From Bacteroidales bacterium (GTDB lineage: Bacteria; Bacteroidota; Bacteroidia; Bacteroidales; WCHB1-69): a stretch of 55,692 nt of DNA. Shown piece after piece: positions 16,206 through 24,891 of the stretch; position 1 is the first letter of the stretch; each line of letters opens with the position of its first letter. The notes beneath the pieces were generated by a model, which searched no databases, was not told where the DNA came from, and saw only the letters and a list, made by a program, of their open reading frames with translations. Position numbers and translations under genes: made by a program. The stretch covers positions 1-55,692 of the forward strand of contig JAEEKX010000022.1 of the NCBI GenBank assembly GCA_016288655.1, in the 5' to 3' direction.

Positions 16206-17321
16206 TCACTCGCTGTAGTTGTGGTCCACCACCACCGTCACCTGCATCCCGGGCGCCAAGGGCTGGATCTCGGAAGTGATTTGTGCGACGAGGGTGGTTT
16301 CATCGTGGACGGTGATGTCGGGCACCACATCCACGGAGAGCATCTTGTCGCGCTCCGAATAGTAGAAGCCGTGCACCTGCACAATCTCTTTGTGGGCGGA
16401 CAAAGTCTGTGTTATCTGCGACTGCAACTCGGTCATCTTCTTATCGCCCGTGGCGATGGCATAGATGCCGACGGTCATGATGATGCCGTGCCGTGCGTAC
16501 ATCTGTGTGGAGATCTTGCGCGTGAGCCCGTGTATCTCGTGTGCCGACATCGTGTCATAGACGCTGATGTGCAGCGAGCCGATTTTCACGTCGGGCCCGT
16601 AGTTGTGGAGGATGAGGTCATATACGCCGTGCACGCCTTCGAAGTCGTTGACTTCTTGCTTGATCTGTGAGGTGAGTTCCGCAGGGATGCTGGTGCCCAA
16701 TAACTCGTTGACGGGGGAGGCGAGCATCTCGACGCCGGCCTTGATGATGACGAGCGAGATCAGAGTGCCGAGGTAGCCGTCGATGGAGACGTCCCACAGC
16801 AGCATGATGCCTGCCGACACGAGGGTGGCCAATGTGATGATGGCATCGAACAGTGCGTCGGAGCCGGAGGCAATCAGCGCGTCGCTCTTCAACTGCGTGC
16901 CCTTGCGTTTGACAAATAGTCCCAGCGCGATTTTCGCCGCGATGGCCACAATGATGACCATGAGCGTCACCGTCGTATAACTCGGCTCCGTGGGGTGGAA
17001 GATCTTCTTCGCCGATTCGATGAGCGAGGTGATGCCCGCTGAGAGTACGATGACGGCGATGATGATGGCGCTGAAATACTCGATGCGCCCGAACCCGAAG
17101 GGATGCTTTCGGTCGGCGGGGCGCTGCGACAGTTTGGTGCCCACGATGGTGATGACACTGGACAGCGCGTCGCTGAGGTTGTTGACGGCATCCATCACGA
17201 TGGCCACGCTGCTGGCCAGGATGCCCACGCCGGCCTTGAATGCCGCGAGTAGCACGTTGGCGGCAATGCCGATCCAACTGGTGCGGATGATCTGGGTGCT
17301 ACGATCGGAATGATTGCTCAT
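16206..17321 (-). CDS. cation diffusion facilitator, probably manganese-type
   Basis: 371 residues, typical of the family with six membrane helices and a C-terminal cytoplasmic dimerisation domain (ZT_dimer, about 215-300). It exports divalent metal by proton antiport. The second helix has Asn47 and Asp51 (NNLSD) and the fifth Asp155 and Asp159 (DALFD), an Asn-Asp/Asp-Asp quartet. Zinc-type members instead carry His or Asp in those places. The linker RPADRKHPFGFGRIEY is the family signature after helix 2. An extra segment of about 70 residues beyond the dimer domain (ending VVVDHNYSE) is present. It is solitary with its own promoter box. The metal preference is inferred from the quartet. Confidence 0.85.
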   Translation of the reverse strand: MSNHSDRSTQIIRTSWIGIAANVLLAAFKAGVGILASSVAIVMDAVNNLSDALSSVITIVGTKLSQRPADRKHPFGFGRIEYFSAIIIAVIVLSAGITSLIESAKKIFHPTEPSYTTVTLMVIIVAIAAKIALGLFVKRKGTQLKSDALIASGSDALFDAIITLATLVSAGIMLLWDVSIDGYLGTLISLVIIKAGVEMLASPVNELLGTSIPAELTSQIKQEVNDFEGVHGVYDLILHNYGPDVKIGSLHISVYDTMSAHEIHGLTRKISTQMYARHGIIMTVGIYAIATGDKKMTELQSQITQTLSAHKEIVQVHGFYYSERDKMLSVDVVPDITVHDETTLVAQITSEIQPLAPGMQVTVVVDHNYSE

Positions 17322-17424
17322 TGAAGTCGGTTTTAGTTTGTGTTTTGAGTTTTATTTGAATGATTTGAAAAGCCATATTACTGCTCTTCTGTTTATCTAG
17401 ATGACATTTGGGCTGTGTTTTTTG

Positions 17425-17432
17425 CAAAAATA
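17425..17432 (-). promoter_or_regulatory. -7 box of the cation efflux gene
   Basis: CAAAAATA (TATTTTTG on the minus strand), about 104 bp before the ATG at 17321. Confidence 0.55.
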
Positions 17433-17591
17433 TAAAAATCTCACTCATTGCGAAGGCAGCGCACGAACGCACGGTTGTTCAGGTTGCAGTTCGATAGAAC
17501 TCCAATTCCACGATATGAATCCGAAAGAATGAATCCGTTCGCGATGGACGGGTTCCTGTCTCTCAGGGAGTGGCCCCGCCATGGCGCGCCG

Positions 17592-19058
17592 CTACTTCTT
17601 CTTCACCGGGTCGCACGTCAGTCCGATCCCCAACTTCTTGAAGATCTTGTGATCGACTTCGCTCAGCATGGTGGTCGAGTGTACTTGGCAGCCGTCGAGT
17701 TGCGGCAGGCAATCCAGCGCACGGCGGCACGTGTCGTCGTTGACGCTCAGCAGCGACAGCGCCACCAACACCTCGTCGGTGTGCAGGCGCGGGTTCTTGC
17801 CGTGCAGGAACGACACCTTCATCTTCTGGATCGGCTCGATCATCTCCTGCGGGATCAACTGCACCGCGTGGTCGATGCCCGCCAGGTGCTTCGTCGCATT
17901 CAGCAGCAACGCTGCGCTGGGTCCCAGCAACTCACTCGTCTCCGCCGTGATGAGCGTGCCGTCGGCCAATTCGATCGCCGACGCCGGCATGCCCGACAGC
18001 TCCTTGCGCCGCCGCGCCGCCGTCACGGCCTTGCGGTCCTCCGGCACGATCTTGTCCATCTTCATCAACAGCGCGATCTTGTTCACCTCGTTCTCCGTCG
18101 ATTTGCCGTCAACCACGTTGCACAACGCCGTGAAGTAACGGCGGATGACCTCCTCGCGCGAAGCGGCGCAGCACACTTCGTCGTCGCTGATGCAGAACCC
18201 CGCCATGTTCACGCCCATGTCGGTGGGCGACTTGTACGGATTCTCTCCGTAGATGCCCTCGAAGATGGCGTTCAGCACCGGGAAGATCTCGATGTCGCGG
18301 TTGTAGTTCACCGCCGTCTCGCCGTAGGCCTCCAAATGGAACGGGTCGATCATGTTCACGTCGTTCAGGTCCGCCGTCGCCGCCTCATAGGCCACGTTGA
18401 CGGGGTGCTTCAACGGCAGACTCCAGATGGGGAAGGTCTCGAACTTGGCGTAGCCGGCCTTCACGCCGTGGCGGTTCTCCTGGTACAACTGGCTGAGACA
18501 GACAGCCATCTTGCCGCTGCCCGGTCCGGGCGCCGTCACCACCACCAGCGGACGGGTGGTCTCCACGTAGTCGTTCTTGCCGAAGCCCTCTTCCGAGTCG
18601 ATCAGCGTGACGTTGTTCGGGTAGCCCTCGATGGTGTAGTGGAAATAGACCTTGATGCCCAACCGCTGCAACCGCTCGCGGTAGGTGCGGGCGCTGGCCT
18701 GACCGTTGAAATGGGTGATGACCACCGAGCCGACGTACAGCCCGCGTGCAGTGAAGATGTCGTGCAGCCGCAACACATCCTCGTCGTAGGTGATGCCTAA
18801 GTCGCCGCGGATTTTGTTGGTCTCGATATCCACCGCGCTGATGACGATCACGATCTCCGCGTCGTCCTTCAACTGCATCAGCATCCGCAACTTGCTGTCG
18901 GGCTGGAAGCCGGGCAGCACGCGACTGGCATGGTAGTCGTCGTACAACTTGCCGCCGAACTCCAGGTAGAGTTTGTCGCCGAACTTCGAAATCCGTTCCT
19001 TGATGTGTTCAGATTGGATCCTTAAATACTTTTCGTTGTCAAAACCGATTTTATTCAT
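17592..19058 (-). CDS. DUF1846 / UPF0371 family protein
   Basis: 488 residues, the normal length of the family. The start MNKIGFDNEKYLRIQSEHI and the segments GGKLYDDYHASRVLPGF and PGPGSGKMAVCLSQLYQEN are characteristic. The GPGSGK stretch looks like a nucleotide-binding loop. The C-terminal part contains LHGKNPRLHTDEVLVALS. Structures exist for the family, but its reaction is not established. It is widespread in Firmicutes and gut Bacteroidetes. It stands alone, with a hairpin at 19106-19130 between it and the upstream small gene. No clear TAnnTTTG box precedes it. Confidence 0.85.
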   Translation of the reverse strand: MNKIGFDNEKYLRIQSEHIKERISKFGDKLYLEFGGKLYDDYHASRVLPGFQPDSKLRMLMQLKDDAEIVIVISAVDIETNKIRGDLGITYDEDVLRLHDIFTARGLYVGSVVITHFNGQASARTYRERLQRLGIKVYFHYTIEGYPNNVTLIDSEEGFGKNDYVETTRPLVVVTAPGPGSGKMAVCLSQLYQENRHGVKAGYAKFETFPIWSLPLKHPVNVAYEAATADLNDVNMIDPFHLEAYGETAVNYNRDIEIFPVLNAIFEGIYGENPYKSPTDMGVNMAGFCISDDEVCCAASREEVIRRYFTALCNVVDGKSTENEVNKIALLMKMDKIVPEDRKAVTAARRRKELSGMPASAIELADGTLITAETSELLGPSAALLLNATKHLAGIDHAVQLIPQEMIEPIQKMKVSFLHGKNPRLHTDEVLVALSLLSVNDDTCRRALDCLPQLDGCQVHSTTMLSEVDHKIFKKLGIGLTCDPVKKK

Positions 19059-19105
19059 TGTGTGGAATTTTATGGATGGAAAAATGGGCGTATTTTAAAA
19101 GAAAG

Positions 19106-19130
19106 ATGGACAGTCGGTAGGGCTGTCCAT
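19106..19130 (-). terminator. hairpin after the DUF2795 gene
   Basis: ATGGACAG (19106-19113) pairs with CTGTCCAT (19123-19130). On the minus strand it is followed by CTTTCTTTT. It is a likely terminator, though the T tract is interrupted. Confidence 0.5.
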
Positions 19131-19194
19131 TTGGGGTGATGATGTCAGGGGCGCGGCAACCGCGTCCGTCGAAGATTTTCTCGTGGTTTCTTGT

Positions 19195-19416
19195 TTAGTA
19201 CTCGTCCTCATGGAAAAAAAAGTCTTCTTTCGTCGGGTAATCGGGCCACAGATCTTCAATGGAATCATAGACTTCCCCTTCATCTTCCAACTCTCGGAGG
19301 TTCTCGATGATCTCCATCGGGGCGCCGGAGCGGGTGGCGTAGTCAATCAACTCGTCCTTCGTTGCCGGCCAGGGCGCATCCTCCAATTTCGATGCTAATT
19401 CCAATGTCCAATACAT
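19195..19416 (-). CDS. DUF2795-family small acidic protein
   Basis: 73 residues from the ATG at 19416 (MYWTLELASKLEDAPWPATK). The longer frame to 19518 would start inside the previous gene and lacks the family's N-terminus. DUF2795 proteins are short and carry a 'P.tk.eLi..a...gap..v...L..L.d.e..' pattern, seen here as PATKDELIDYATRSGAP and ENLRELEDEGEVYDSIEDLWPDYP. The tail is acidic (FFFHEDEY). Function is unknown; in Bacteroidetes it is commonly a single small gene like this one. Confidence 0.8.
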   Translation of the reverse strand: MYWTLELASKLEDAPWPATKDELIDYATRSGAPMEIIENLRELEDEGEVYDSIEDLWPDYPTKEDFFFHEDEY

Positions 19417-19453
19417 ACTTTTTCGCTTTGTTTTCTGCTCAAATTTTCGGCGG

Positions 19454-19461
19454 CAAAAATA
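19454..19461 (-). promoter_or_regulatory. -7 box of the DUF2795 gene
   Basis: CAAAAATA (TATTTTTG on the minus strand), 37 bp before the ATG at 19416. This supports the short start and an own transcript. Confidence 0.6.
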
Positions 19462-19499
19462 CATTTTTTTTGTTACGTTCAGCGTCTTCCATGCAAATT

Positions 19500-20096
19500 T
19501 TATTTCGCTGATTTCCAAATGGTTTCCTCTGCACCCTCGATTTGTATCGCTTTTCTGGCCAAAATAAAGAAAAAATCGGACATGCGATTTACAAAACGCA
19601 TCACCCCCTCGAAAACGGGTCCCGAAGGGCCGCCCTCCTGCCCGAAACGACAGAGCATGCGCTCACCGCGGCGACAGATGGTGCGGCAGACGTGCAGCTG
19701 CGCCCCCGTGAGCGTGCCGCTCGGCATCACAAATCCTTTTAACTCGGGCAGTTGCGCCGTGTAGTCGTCAATCAGCGACTCCACCTCGGCCGTCCATGCC
19801 GCCAGGTCGTCGGGCTTCCAGTATTGGTCCCAACGGCCGACCTCCGTGGCTAAGATGCTGCCCATCGTGAAGAGCCGATTCTGCAGGTCGCGCAGATGCG
19901 CCACCATGCCGTCCCTTTGCGCGGCGTTCTCCCCATCCAACTTCAACCCGCGCAGCATCTCCAACGCCACGCCCGTGGCGCAATTCAGTTCGTCAATGGT
20001 GCCGTACGTCTCGATCTGCTCGCTGCCCTTGCTTATGCGCACGCCTCCGATCAGTGAGGTTTTGCCGGCGTCACCGGCTTTCGTGTAGATCTTCAT
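19500..20096 (-). CDS. PduO-type ATP:corrinoid adenosyltransferase
   Basis: 198 residues. It transfers the adenosyl group of ATP to cob(I)alamin to make adenosylcobalamin. The N-terminal ATP loop YTKAGDAGKTSLIGG corresponds to the family's YTKtGD.GtT.L..G. The later helix has RTICRRGERMLC, equivalent to the R..CRRaER block that binds ATP and cobalamin. NRMSDFFFILAR matches the conserved NRlSD..F.laR close. It lies 52 bp after the di-haem peroxidase gene with an A/T-rich spacer, so it may be the last gene of that operon. No other cobalamin gene is in the window. It probably serves cofactor salvage for a B12-dependent mutase elsewhere. Confidence 0.9.
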   Translation of the reverse strand: MKIYTKAGDAGKTSLIGGVRISKGSEQIETYGTIDELNCATGVALEMLRGLKLDGENAAQRDGMVAHLRDLQNRLFTMGSILATEVGRWDQYWKPDDLAAWTAEVESLIDDYTAQLPELKGFVMPSGTLTGAQLHVCRTICRRGERMLCRFGQEGGPSGPVFEGVMRFVNRMSDFFFILARKAIQIEGAEETIWKSAK

Positions 20097-20148
20097 TTTT
20101 TTTTTCTGTTTTTTTATTTATAATAATTTGATTTTCAAAATGTTGTGG

Positions 20149-21249
20149 TCAATTTTCTTGGATGAACTCTTCGTCGGTGAGCGTGTTGAGAAAGGCCTTG
20201 AGCGCAGCGATGTCGGACGGCGTGAGATGCGCTCCGCCGTCGGGGAGTTTGTGCATGTATGGATGCACGTATTCGGAATATTGCAGGCCGGAGTTGTAGA
20301 ACTCCAACACTTCGTCGAGGGTGCGGAAACGTCCGTCGTGCATGTAAGGACCGCTCACGGCGATGTTGCGCATCGTGGGCGCACGGTACGCCCCGATGTC
20401 CTGCGGGTCGCCCGTCACGGAATAGCGGTCATTGTCTGCTGCCAGCGTCGCATCCAACGCGTTGTTGTAGAACTGGTTGGTGGTGAACAACGGTGTGCCT
20501 GCGCCCCCGTGGCAGTGGAAACAGTCGGCACCTTCCTCCGTGGTGAAAAGCACGTAGCCCCGCAGTTCCTGTTCCGACAGTTGTGTCTCGCCCCGCAGAT
20601 ATTGGTCGAACCGCGAGTTGGCCGAGACCAACGACCGGACGTATTGCGCGATTGCCTTCTGGATGCGGTCCATCGTAACCGCCTCTGTGCCAAAGGCCTT
20701 CCGGAACATCTCGCGATACTCGGGATCCGCCGCGATGCGTGCCACCACCTCGGCGGTGTCCGCAGCCAACTCGTCTTCCGCTGTGATGGCCGCCAATACA
20801 ATGTCCTCGATGTTCTTTTCCCCGCTGACGGCACCGTTCCACAAGTACCCTTCACGGTTGAATACCAAATTGCAGAGTGGCAGCGCGTTGTGTCGCGTCG
20901 GACCGTTCGCCCCGCAGGGCCGGCCCTCTTGCAAGCGCGGGTTGTCGGGACCGACATCGTAGCCGTGCTGCCGGTCATGGCAGGTCGCGCACGACAGCCG
21001 TCGGCTCATGTCGGAACCCTGATAACCACCTAATTGCGTGTCGTGAAACAACCGTTTCCCCAATGCCACGCCCTCCACCGTCATCGGGTTGTCGGCGGGA
21101 ATGTTGAGCAGGGTAGGGAAGTGCTTCGGAATTTGCAAATCGTACGGTGTCGGCTGATACTCAAGCGGTTTCTTGTGACAGCCCACCAACAGAAGCAGGC
21201 CGACAACGCAGCATGCCCACGCTATCCGATCTGCAGCCCGCCGACTCAT
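20149..21249 (-). CDS. di-haem cytochrome c peroxidase (MauG/CcpA family) lipoprotein
   Basis: 366 residues. A lipobox (LLLLVGC, Cys24) anchors it at the periplasmic side. Two c-type haem sites are visible: CATCH near residue 90 in RRLSCATCHDRQHGYDVG and CFHCH near 240. Conserved pieces include GKRLFHDTQLG, GPTRHNALPLCN, SLVSANSRFDQY and APTMRNIAVSGPYMHDGRF. The family reduces hydrogen peroxide with electrons from cytochrome or quinol; some members modify proteins instead. Its ATG overlaps the aspartokinase stop by 4 bp (ATGA), so translation is probably coupled. A haem periplasmic peroxidase suggests exposure to oxygen or peroxide in an otherwise anaerobic-type gene set. Confidence 0.9.
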   Translation of the reverse strand: MSRRAADRIAWACCVVGLLLLVGCHKKPLEYQPTPYDLQIPKHFPTLLNIPADNPMTVEGVALGKRLFHDTQLGGYQGSDMSRRLSCATCHDRQHGYDVGPDNPRLQEGRPCGANGPTRHNALPLCNLVFNREGYLWNGAVSGEKNIEDIVLAAITAEDELAADTAEVVARIAADPEYREMFRKAFGTEAVTMDRIQKAIAQYVRSLVSANSRFDQYLRGETQLSEQELRGYVLFTTEEGADCFHCHGGAGTPLFTTNQFYNNALDATLAADNDRYSVTGDPQDIGAYRAPTMRNIAVSGPYMHDGRFRTLDEVLEFYNSGLQYSEYVHPYMHKLPDGGAHLTPSDIAALKAFLNTLTDEEFIQEN

Positions 21250-22547
21250 GCGTCCGGATTTTGTGACTTGACCACCACCTGCACCGTCGTCCGGGAACGC
21301 TGTTCGGCATATATGTTCCTGTCACCCACCACTTTGGCAACGGTCTCATCCGTGTAGTGTCGAATCGTGATGAGTTGCATCTCCTCGTTGTATTTGACGA
21401 TGAAATTGCGTCGCAACTGCTCCAGCGCGTCGGAAATGTGGTGGATGTTGTTGTCCGTACAAACGGAAAAACTGAGTGCCGTATTCTGCATCAAATTGAT
21501 TTTCACCCTGTTGTGGGATAAAATCGAGAAGATCTCCGACAGGTTATCTACGGAAATAAAAGAGAAATCCTTGGGGAAAATCGTGATGAGAATCTGGTCT
21601 CTTTTAAAAATATAGGAAGGTGTCTCGTCGGGACTCCCGGAGGCGGAGATGACACTGCCGGAAGCCGTGGGATCGAGAAAGGGCTTGATGTAAAGCGGTA
21701 TGTTCTTGTTTTGCAGTGGTTTGAGCGTCTTCGGGTGGATGATGGTGGCGCCGTAATAGGCCAACTCGATGGCCTCTTCGTAGGTGATGGCGTCCAACTT
21801 CACGGCGTCGGGGAAGTACTTGGGGTCGGCGTTGAGCAGACCGGGCACGTCTTTCCAGATGGTAACACTCTCACCATTAAGCAGGTACGCGATGATGGCG
21901 GCGGAGTAATCGGAACCTTCGCGACCGAAGGTGGTGGCAGTGCCGTTGAAAGTGCCGGCGATGAAGCCCTGCGTGATGAAGAGGGACTCCTCATGGCTGC
22001 GGTCGCTCTGCTCAATGGCCTCCCGAAGGCACGTCTCCGAATCCTCCCAGTTGATGCGCGCCTCCATGTAGGTGCGGTCAGTCTGCAACACCTGACGGGC
22101 ATCGAGCCAATGATTGCGTACGCCGCTGATATTCAGATAAGTAGAGATGAGTTTGGTGGAAAGGACCTCGCCGAAACTCACAATCTGATCGTACTCGAAC
22201 TCGTAGTTGTCGGACGGCTCCCGCTGCAACCGCTCCTCAATCTGCTTGAACACACTGTCGAGTTTGGCGATGATGCGCTCGTTTTGGGGCGTCAGTTCCC
22301 GCGCAATCTGCAGGTGCTGCGATTTCAACTGCTCGAAAAGCGGTGCAACGTCTTCTTTCCCATAGAAATAGGCGTTCAGGATCTTCTCTAAAAGATTGGT
22401 GGTTTTGCCCACGGCTGAGATGACCACGAAAAGGTGTTTGTCGCGGTTCATCTCGACGATATGCCGCAGGTTCTTCACGCCGGCGGCATCTTTGACGGAG
22501 CCGCCGCCAAATTTGAAAACGGTGATGGGGCGATCTAAAAAACTCAT
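21246..22547 (-). CDS. aspartate kinase with C-terminal ACT domains
   Basis: 433 residues. It phosphorylates aspartate, the first step to lysine, threonine, methionine and diaminopimelate. The kinase domain starts VFKFGGGSVKDAAGVKN, with Gly where many aspartokinases have Thr; a small residue here is usual in Bacteroidetes. It contains TTFGREGSDYSAAI and KDVPGLLNADPKY, then EAIELAYYGATIIHPKTL. Two ACT-type regulatory segments follow from about residue 300 (LITIFPKDFSFISVDNL, INLMQNTALSF). There is no fused homoserine dehydrogenase. It sits 6 bp after the glutaminyl cyclase gene and overlaps the peroxidase gene, within the hflX operon. Confidence 0.92.
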   Translation of the reverse strand: MSFLDRPITVFKFGGGSVKDAAGVKNLRHIVEMNRDKHLFVVISAVGKTTNLLEKILNAYFYGKEDVAPLFEQLKSQHLQIARELTPQNERIIAKLDSVFKQIEERLQREPSDNYEFEYDQIVSFGEVLSTKLISTYLNISGVRNHWLDARQVLQTDRTYMEARINWEDSETCLREAIEQSDRSHEESLFITQGFIAGTFNGTATTFGREGSDYSAAIIAYLLNGESVTIWKDVPGLLNADPKYFPDAVKLDAITYEEAIELAYYGATIIHPKTLKPLQNKNIPLYIKPFLDPTASGSVISASGSPDETPSYIFKRDQILITIFPKDFSFISVDNLSEIFSILSHNRVKINLMQNTALSFSVCTDNNIHHISDALEQLRRNFIVKYNEEMQLITIRHYTDETVAKVVGDRNIYAEQRSRTTVQVVVKSQNPDA

Positions 22548-22553
22548 TTTCAG

Positions 22554-23540
22554 CTATTTTTCGTTATATATGACACTCAGCAGCGTCTTGCCGACGATGG
22601 CGAGCGTGTGCTTGTCGATGTGGTTGATGTTGTCCTCCAAGGTGTGCCACGTATGGGGAAATCCCGTGCCGGTCTGGTCTTCCTGGTGGATGATGTCGAT
22701 CATCGGGATGCCGGCGATGGTGTTCACGTAGTAATGGTCGTCGGTGATGGCGTGCGCCTGCTCCTGCTGGAAGACCTGCCCGTAGCCGAGCCGGTAGGCG
22801 GTGTTCCACACTTTGGTGAGCACCGAGCGGGCGTACATGGAGGAGAACTGCTCGTAGCGGAAACGTGCGTTCGTCGCGCCGACCATGTCGAGCAGGATGC
22901 CGTAGGCGGCCCGGTAGCCGCTCACGTGCGGATTGTGCGACCAATACTGCGCCCCCAGCCCCCACGAGTCGTCCTGACCATTGGTGCCGTAGTCCTCGGC
23001 GTCGAAGAAGACGATGTCTATGCCGATTTCCGGCGCCTTGAGGGAGAGCTGGCGCGCCAGTTCCAGCAGCACACCCACGCCGCTCGCACCGTCGTTGGCG
23101 CCGTCAATGGGCTTTTCACGGTTGGCCTCGTCGGGGTCGGCATTGGCCCAAGGACGCGAATCCCAGTGGGATGCCAACACGATCCGTTTCGGGTTGTCCG
23201 GACGGAAGGAACCGATGATGTTGCTGCTTTTCAGCACAGTGCCGTCGTATGCCGTCGCGTCGAAACGCTGAACGATGACGGTGTCACAGTATTCGGCCAA
23301 CTTGCCCTGCAAAAAAGCGGCACACTGCGCGTGCGCCGGCGTGTTGGGGACGCGCGGACCGCAGTCAGTCTGCGCCTTCACGAAGGCAAACGCCGAGTCC
23401 GCGCTGTAGTCGGGAGGCGTCAGCGACTCCTCCTGCGTGGCGGTATCCGTGCCCGCCGATTTGTCATCTCTCTTACAAGAACTGCATGCGATGAGGAAAC
23501 ATGCTATAAAACAAACTGTTAAGACTTTCGCTATCTTCAT
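22554..23540 (-). CDS. M28-family glutaminyl-peptide cyclotransferase, lipoprotein
   Basis: 328 residues with a lipobox (CFLIAC, Cys19). It belongs to metallopeptidase family M28 in its glutaminyl cyclase branch. GSFRPDNPKRIVLASHWDSR, GANDGASGVGVLLELAR, DIVFFDAEDYG and FPHTWHTLEDNINHID carry the predicted zinc ligands and the acidic pair. Bacterial homologues in oral Bacteroidetes turn N-terminal Gln of exported proteins into pyroglutamate. In this window six of seven SPI-type exported proteins are predicted to start with Gln after signal cleavage, which fits such a role. M28 aminopeptidase activity is the alternative. It lies between hflX (9 bp) and aspartokinase (6 bp). Confidence 0.85.
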   Translation of the reverse strand: MKIAKVLTVCFIACFLIACSSCKRDDKSAGTDTATQEESLTPPDYSADSAFAFVKAQTDCGPRVPNTPAHAQCAAFLQGKLAEYCDTVIVQRFDATAYDGTVLKSSNIIGSFRPDNPKRIVLASHWDSRPWANADPDEANREKPIDGANDGASGVGVLLELARQLSLKAPEIGIDIVFFDAEDYGTNGQDDSWGLGAQYWSHNPHVSGYRAAYGILLDMVGATNARFRYEQFSSMYARSVLTKVWNTAYRLGYGQVFQQEQAHAITDDHYYVNTIAGIPMIDIIHQEDQTGTGFPHTWHTLEDNINHIDKHTLAIVGKTLLSVIYNEK

Positions 23541-23549
23541 ATTCCCATT

Positions 23550-24773
23550 TTAGGAGAGCTCTTCGCCCTCGTATGTTTCATATAAAAAATTGTTGTAGGG
23601 GTAAATCTGGATATGCAATTTCTTTACCTCTTCGTAAAGAACGCGTTTCAGTTCCGGAATATTATCCTTGGTTTTCGCGGAAATGAAGAGGGTTCTGTAG
23701 TTCATTTTGGCCATCCAGGTTTTCTCCAACTCCTCCAATGTAATGTTCTCTTTGGTGCGCGGGGTGAGGTCGTCGGCCTCTTTCTCAACCCAAGTGTAAT
23801 TGTCTATCTTGTTGAAAATGGCGATGATGGGTTTGTCGCCTGCACCAATCTCTTGCAATGTCTGGTTCACGACTTCAATCTGCTCCTCGAAATCGGGATG
23901 GCTGATGTCGATGACGTGCAGGATCAGGTCGGTCTCGCGGATCTCGTCAAGGGTTGATTTGAAGGATTCGACGAGACTGTGCGGCAACTTGCGGATGAAG
24001 CCGACGGTGTCGGAGAGCAGGAAGGGAAGGTTCTCGATGACGACCTTGCGGACTGTGGTGTCGAGGGTCGCAAACAACTTGTTCTCAGCGAATACCGTCG
24101 ATTTGCTGATGAGGTTCATCAAGGTCGATTTGCCCACGTTGGTGTAGCCGACGAGAGCGACGCGCACGAACTGCTCGCGATGGCTGCGCTGGGTGAGTTT
24201 CTGGCGGTCGATGTCGGCTAACTTCCTTTTCAGTAAGGCGATACGGTCGCGGATGATTCGACGGTCGGTTTCGATCTCCTTTTCGCCGGGACCTCTCATG
24301 CCGATGCCGCCGCGCTGTTTCTGCAGGTGGCTCCACATACCCGTCAGTCGGGGTAGAAGATATTGATACTGAGCTAATTCCACCTGCACTTTCGAATGCG
24401 CCGTCTGCGCCCGCTTCGCGAAGATGTCTAAGATCAAGTGCGTGCGGTCCATCACCTTGCAGTGGAGCACCGCCTCCACGTTGCGCTGTTGCGATGGGGA
24501 GAGTTCGTCATCGAAGACGGCTAGGTCTATCTCGTTGTCATGCACGTAGCTGGCGACCTCTTCCAGTTTGCCGCTGCCGAAGTAGGTCTTCGGATCAGGG
24601 TAGGGGAGGTTCTGCACGAACTGCTTGATGGTGACGCCGCCCGCCGTATCCAACAGGAAGGCGAGTTCATCTAGGTATTCGGTCACTCGTTCCATTCCGC
24701 ATAGGGGCGTGGCAACCGCCAATAATACAGCACGTTCCACAGTATTGATGGGTGTCTCTTTCTCGTTTTTCAT
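23550..24773 (-). CDS. hflX: ribosome-associated GTPase HflX
   Basis: 407 residues. HflX binds the 50S subunit and splits stalled or hibernating ribosomes. The N-terminal HflX domain has LPYPDPKTYFGSGKLEEV and VFDDELSPSQQRN. The helical linker has GGIGMRGPGEKEIETDRR. The G domain shows G1 GYTNVGKSTL, G3 DTVGF and G4 NKID. It is the first gene of a compact minus-strand operon with the glutaminyl cyclase, aspartokinase and peroxidase genes. The promoter at 24791-24798 leaves a very short leader and is divergent from the thioesterase promoter. Confidence 0.95.
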   Translation of the reverse strand: MKNEKETPINTVERAVLLAVATPLCGMERVTEYLDELAFLLDTAGGVTIKQFVQNLPYPDPKTYFGSGKLEEVASYVHDNEIDLAVFDDELSPSQQRNVEAVLHCKVMDRTHLILDIFAKRAQTAHSKVQVELAQYQYLLPRLTGMWSHLQKQRGGIGMRGPGEKEIETDRRIIRDRIALLKRKLADIDRQKLTQRSHREQFVRVALVGYTNVGKSTLMNLISKSTVFAENKLFATLDTTVRKVVIENLPFLLSDTVGFIRKLPHSLVESFKSTLDEIRETDLILHVIDISHPDFEEQIEVVNQTLQEIGAGDKPIIAIFNKIDNYTWVEKEADDLTPRTKENITLEELEKTWMAKMNYRTLFISAKTKDNIPELKRVLYEEVKKLHIQIYPYNNFLYETYEGEELS

Positions 24774-24790
24774 AAATTCAAATCCGATTG

Positions 24791-24798
24791 CAAAAGTA
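24791..24798 (-). promoter_or_regulatory. -7 box of the hflX operon
   Basis: CAAAAGTA (TACTTTTG on the minus strand), 17 bp before the hflX ATG. Confidence 0.6.
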
Positions 24799-24866
24799 CT
24801 CTTTTTTTATGAAAAATATTGCTCCATCCTCAATTTCAAATCAACCCGTAAATGTGAAAAAATGTG

Positions 24867-24874
24867 TATCTTTG
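24867..24874 (+). promoter_or_regulatory. -7 box of the thioesterase gene
   Basis: TATCTTTG fits TAnnTTTG and lies 17 bp before the ATG at 24892. This rules out the longer upstream frame that starts inside hflX. Confidence 0.6.
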
Positions 24875-24891
24875 CCGACAATTTTTTACTC

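Noticed and set aside
17448-18800. 450-codon plus-strand open frame opposite the DUF1846 gene
   Set aside because: Arg/His/Leu-rich antisense frame typical of high-GC DNA; the minus-strand product is a full-length known family.
24625-24891. upstream extension of the acyl-ACP thioesterase
   Set aside because: It runs antisense through the hflX 5' end and across its own promoter box.
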